In this document: piece by piece, positions 61,835 through 64,000 of the stretch
How the letters are laid out: each line of letters opens with the position of its first letter
How positions within the stretch are numbered: the first letter of the stretch is position 1
Assembly: GCA_029582265.1 (NCBI GenBank)
Contig: CM055816.1
Span: forward strand, 81,028,472-81,092,471
DNA length: 64,000 bases
DNA from: Zoroaster sp. YZ-2022
Taxonomy: Eukaryota > Echinodermata > Asteroidea > Forcipulatida > Zoroasteridae
Direction: 5' to 3'
The notes under the pieces: generated by a model
Told to the model about the DNA's origin: nothing
Seen by the model: the letters and a program-made list of their open reading frames with translations, nothing else
Databases searched by the model: none
Translations under genes and position numbers: made by a program

Positions 61835-62129
61835 ATAAAGGATAAGCAAAATGAAAATATCATATTCCTGCAAATTCCACAATATTAATTTTTTACATTC
61901 CACAGAGTTTGCAATATTTGCACAGGAACAGTACATACGTGTCCACAAAATTCCCCTGTGAAGAAATAAAGTCCCCCATACAGGACTCCCACTGGGAGTT
62001 CCACAGCTATGCACAAGCTGTATACCGAGTGTTTTTGCCCACAATGTTTACTTACCTATTCTATGATGATCGCCAGCGTCTTCGGCTACTAGTCAAAGAT
62101 GCCTCAGCGTTAACTATAAACTTTGTTTT

Positions 62130-62166
62130 TTATGATCGCGCGTCAAGTTTTCAGTTGCGCGATCAT
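62130..62166. repeat. Short palindrome TGATCGCGC...GCGCGATCA
   Basis: Arms of 9 bp around a 15-bp centre, just downstream of the transposase gene. It might be a subterminal site or the edge of another small insertion. Confidence 0.6.
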
Positions 62167-62235
62167 CGATAACGAAAAATGCAGGTCGCATGAGGTCATA
62201 CTGTCGTATCGGTGCGCATGAGCATCAGTACTTAT

Positions 62236-62293
62236 CATGGCGGCTGATGTCGGTAAAGCAGTATCAATTCTCTATAAATTTCAACAAAAAAAG
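62236..62293 (+). CDS. Candidate first exon of a second gene
   Basis: ATG in a strong context (atcATGGCGG) opens MAADVGKAVSILYKFQQKK and runs into a consensus donor AAA/GTGAGT at 62293. An initiator-like CpG-containing stretch precedes it. No matching downstream exon was found before the element end at 63627. The exon could belong to a second transposon gene, or be chance. Confidence 0.3.
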
Positions 62294-62533
62294 TGAGTGG
62301 AATACCGATTTTCTTTTTACTGGCGAGCATCATAACATATGTAAGAAAACATTGTGGGCAAAATTTAAGCAAACATTGTACCGTTTTTTATCGAAATCCA
62401 TTTGACTGACTAGCGCTATGAAGGCATAGGGCCAAGAGTCAGACAGAGTCCACAATATTGGCACTAATTATGCGTCTAATAATAACCCAAAGTTGAGCTG
62501 TTCAATTAAAATACAATAACTTCAACCAAAACT

Positions 62534-62617
62534 TACCGCTCTACGAAACCAACAGACTGTGTCATCTGAAGGATGAATAGCACTCGAGTAGTTGAACATC
62601 CTGGAATTCGTTGAAAC
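62534..62617 (-). CDS. Candidate minus-strand exon in the transposon right arm
   Basis: Flanked by a ttttgtag acceptor (right) and GCG/GTAAGT donor (left) on the minus strand. It contains ATG followed by FNYSSAIHPSDDTVCWFRRA, open throughout. It is short and without recognised homology. If real, it would start a second, divergently transcribed gene near the right end. Treat as a hint only. Confidence 0.3.
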
Positions 62618-62619
62618 CT

Positions 62620-63613
62620 ACAAAATAAACCAATGCAAATTTAAATAATAGTTATAAAACAAGTAGGCCTATTTCTAAATTTGTGGTGTAATGTTTTGAC
62701 ATTCTGGAATACATCAAACACAGCTTGCAACTTATGACTCACAGGGGGGAGCATTCTAACAATTAGCGAAAGATAACACGCTTATTGTATACGTTTTAAT
62801 AATACTATTAGTATTACTGTATTTTATACATATGTACAAAAATTAAAAAGTTTTTTGTCAGGTAATAGGCCCTAACTAATAATATTACCAAAACCAAATG
62901 ATATGGTAGGGAAGCCAAATGTTGTGGTACGTTAGGGAATGGAAGCAAACAAGAGCTATAAAAATCATGACATTCAACGTCAATAAACATGTGCTAAAGT
63001 CCCCAGTTTTTAACATGTGTACAGTTCGCCCCCACAAATCTCGCCCCGTTGCATCTTATTCTTCATTGGAATTAAGGGGCGAAGTTGTATTGGGGCGAAA
63101 GCACGTGAAACGTATAAACGGTGTTGAAATGTTTACAAAAAATGCCAAACTTTTCATAGCTTTAAATCATCCAAAACAAAATGTCCTACACTTACTTGTC
63201 CATTTTTCCTGAAGTACATCATCTTGTGAGATGATGACATGTTTTTAGGGTCCGTTGTGACTTGTGTTTATGAGAAATGAGACAAAATGTCTGGTGATCG
63301 TCCGTCGACATGTAGAGCAGTCCAGACACAATGCGGGCTGTGTGCGTCACGTGTATCTTTTTCCCGCATTAACTCCATGACCCCAACGTACTTCTGCTTG
63401 GTAGTGGCGGAAGGTCACATATTTTTAAATAATTTTACCAGTTTACATATGTAAAAGTTTCTATCAACCAATCAGGTTATCGCTTTTTACGAGGCCACTT
63501 TACATAACGGTTGACGCGAAAAGGAATGTTTATAAATAAACTGCATGGGTGACGTCATAGACACATTATGCACACTGACTAATATCAACCGAAAGAGGGC
63601 GCCTTTTAAAACA
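62620..63613. other. Right arm of the nested transposon, mostly non-coding
   Basis: AT-rich sequence with one MITE-like inverted pair (TTCGCCCC near 63027 and GGGGCGAA near 63075-63100) and a tgacgtca site near 63551. The 97-codon frame at 62919-63212 spans that repeat and is not a credible gene. Confidence 0.5.
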
Positions 63614-63627
63614 GTGAAACAGCCGTG
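63614..63627 (-). repeat. Right terminal inverted repeat of the nested transposon
   Basis: GTGAAACAGCCGTG, the exact reverse complement of the left end, followed by ATCG (63628-63631). Confidence 0.95.
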
Positions 63628-64000
63628 ATCGATTCAAAATCCGCGTATATTATAATATACGCGGATTGTTTTTTCATAAAATGAATATTCATGAGGCGTT
63701 AATTAGCGCGTCATACGAAAAAAAAAGTCGGCGCATGCGCAATGCGTTTATTCCATTGTCTGTCTACGTGATTACGAAAGGAACTTTCATCATTTTATGA
63801 AAGTTTTTAAATTTCATTATATCGTTTTACCCGCTTCTGGCATGACGATCGCCGTCGGTCTGTAGTCAATTCCCTCGCACTCTGGGATGTGTTTTTGTAA
63901 CGAGGCTTCGGTCGTATAACCGTGTAAACATCTCGTACAAACATTTTTGCGTCCATTATATTTTGTTTGATCGTGAAGTAAACGGTTAAAATTCTTGATC
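63628..64000 (-). pseudogene. Polinton DNA polymerase, N-terminal part (continues past window)
   Basis: On the minus strand from the window edge: NFNRLLHDQTKYNGRKNVC, RCLHGYTTEASLQKHIPEC (a C2H2-like finger), TAIVMPEAG, then after a frame change FKNFHKMMKVPFVI. The ExoI segment YADFES (63631-63650) follows, but a 118-bp insertion (63653-63770) separates it from the preceding piece. The ExoI Asp and Glu are both visible. The fragment stops at the target duplication of the nested transposon (63628-63631). Confidence 0.85.
63653..63770. other. 118-bp insertion in polB forming a 30-bp palindrome
   Basis: The polymerase coding segments PFVI (63771-63782) and YADFES (63631-63650) should be adjacent but are separated by 118 bp without coding sense. 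ATTA flanks the insert on both sides (63649-63652 and 63771-63774). The insert's left 15 bp are the inverse of the neighbouring polB bases, so 63638-63667 is a perfect palindrome. The ends are not inverted copies of each other, so it is not a standard MITE. It contains an A9 run and gcgcatgcgcaatgcg. Confidence 0.8.

Larger units (their letters stand above)
56522..63627. mobile_element. N-RAG-TP-like DNA transposon nested in polB
   Basis: 7106 bp. Ends are exact 14-bp inverted repeats: CACGGCTGTTTCAC (56522-56535) and GTGAAACAGCCGTG (63614-63627). ATCG flanks it on both sides (56518-56521 and 63628-63631), a 4-bp duplication. Polymerase coding stops at one duplication and resumes in register at the other. 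The element carries a 10-exon gene on the plus strand (57290-61834) that starts with a RAG1-N-terminus-like region. The family name N-RAG-TP (described in molluscs) is my best match by architecture. Terminal TIR details of that family were not checked. Confidence 0.9.
43173..64000. mobile_element. Polinton/Maverick element (left end present, right end beyond window)
   Basis: A large virus-like DNA transposon recognised by its gene set: MCP (49868-51137), penton-like protein (45960-46641), FtsK/HerA-type packaging ATPase (51139-51801), rve integrase (52975-53981), pPolB (minus strand, split) and several conserved accessory proteins. The left end is placed at AGTAGAGG (43173), with GACATC as a possible 6-bp duplication. 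Polinton ends typically start AG and duplicate 6 bp. The coding DNA is CpG-rich compared with the flanks. Nearly every gene has a frameshift or stop. No adenovirus-type protease was recognised; it may lie to the right of 64000. The element contains a nested transposon at 56522-63627. Confidence 0.9.

Noticed and set aside
62919..63212. 97-codon plus-strand frame in the right arm of the nested transposon
   Set aside because: Spans a TTCGCCCC inverted repeat and has no recognisable motif.

Overview
The window is metazoan nuclear DNA: genes are split by GT-AG introns, and most recognisable content is transposable elements. A tRNA-derived SINE, (AAT)n-tailed LINEs, a DIRS relic, PIF/Harbinger, hAT-like and Mutator-like elements, a Polinton/Maverick and a RAG1-N-terminus-bearing transposon suggest a marine invertebrate. 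An echinoderm or a related invertebrate deuterostome is my best guess, not a proof. I found no clear intact host gene. One orphan signal-peptide exon (26694-26828, minus) is the best host-gene candidate.

Layout. 0-4.4 kb: a SINE, a 195-bp tandem duplication and a ~185-bp satellite array with alternating A/B monomers. 4.8-13.6 kb: a broken multi-exon gene (C2H2 fingers, a transposase-like domain, a SAM domain and a conserved C-terminal domain), with one exon split by a 2.66-kb LINE that left a 7-bp target duplication. 14-19 kb: an insertion cluster made of a solo LTR (14011-14777), a 1.1-kb TG...CA element with an 8-bp duplication, a 726-bp MITE with a 9-bp duplication, ACAGTAA-rich DNA and a LINE fragment. 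19-22.7 kb: a DIRS-like retroelement relic whose reverse transcriptase is interrupted by a hAT-like element. 22.8-27.4 kb: mostly uninterpreted AT-rich DNA. 27.4-36 kb: a two-gene PIF/Harbinger element (DDE transposase plus Myb/SANT protein, convergent). 36-42.3 kb: nothing I can assign. 42.3-43.16 kb: a LINE 3' fragment.

43.17 kb to the window end: a Polinton (Maverick), still running at 64000. Its genes include a major capsid protein, a penton-like minor capsid protein, a packaging ATPase, an rve integrase, a protein-primed-type family B DNA polymerase and several conserved accessory proteins. Almost all carry frameshifts or stops, so this copy is dead or the assembly has many indel errors.

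Central finding: a 7106-bp DNA transposon (56522-63627) sits inside the Polinton polB gene. It has a 14-bp inverted repeat beginning CAC, is flanked by a 4-bp duplication (ATCG), and lies exactly within the ExoI motif of the polymerase. Its 10-exon gene joins a region resembling the N-terminal, RING-bearing part of RAG1 to a DDE-like transposase domain. This resembles the N-RAG-TP type described from molluscs. It carries its own MITE in an intron, giving three levels of nesting. A second small insertion (118 bp) in polB has created a perfect 30-bp palindrome.
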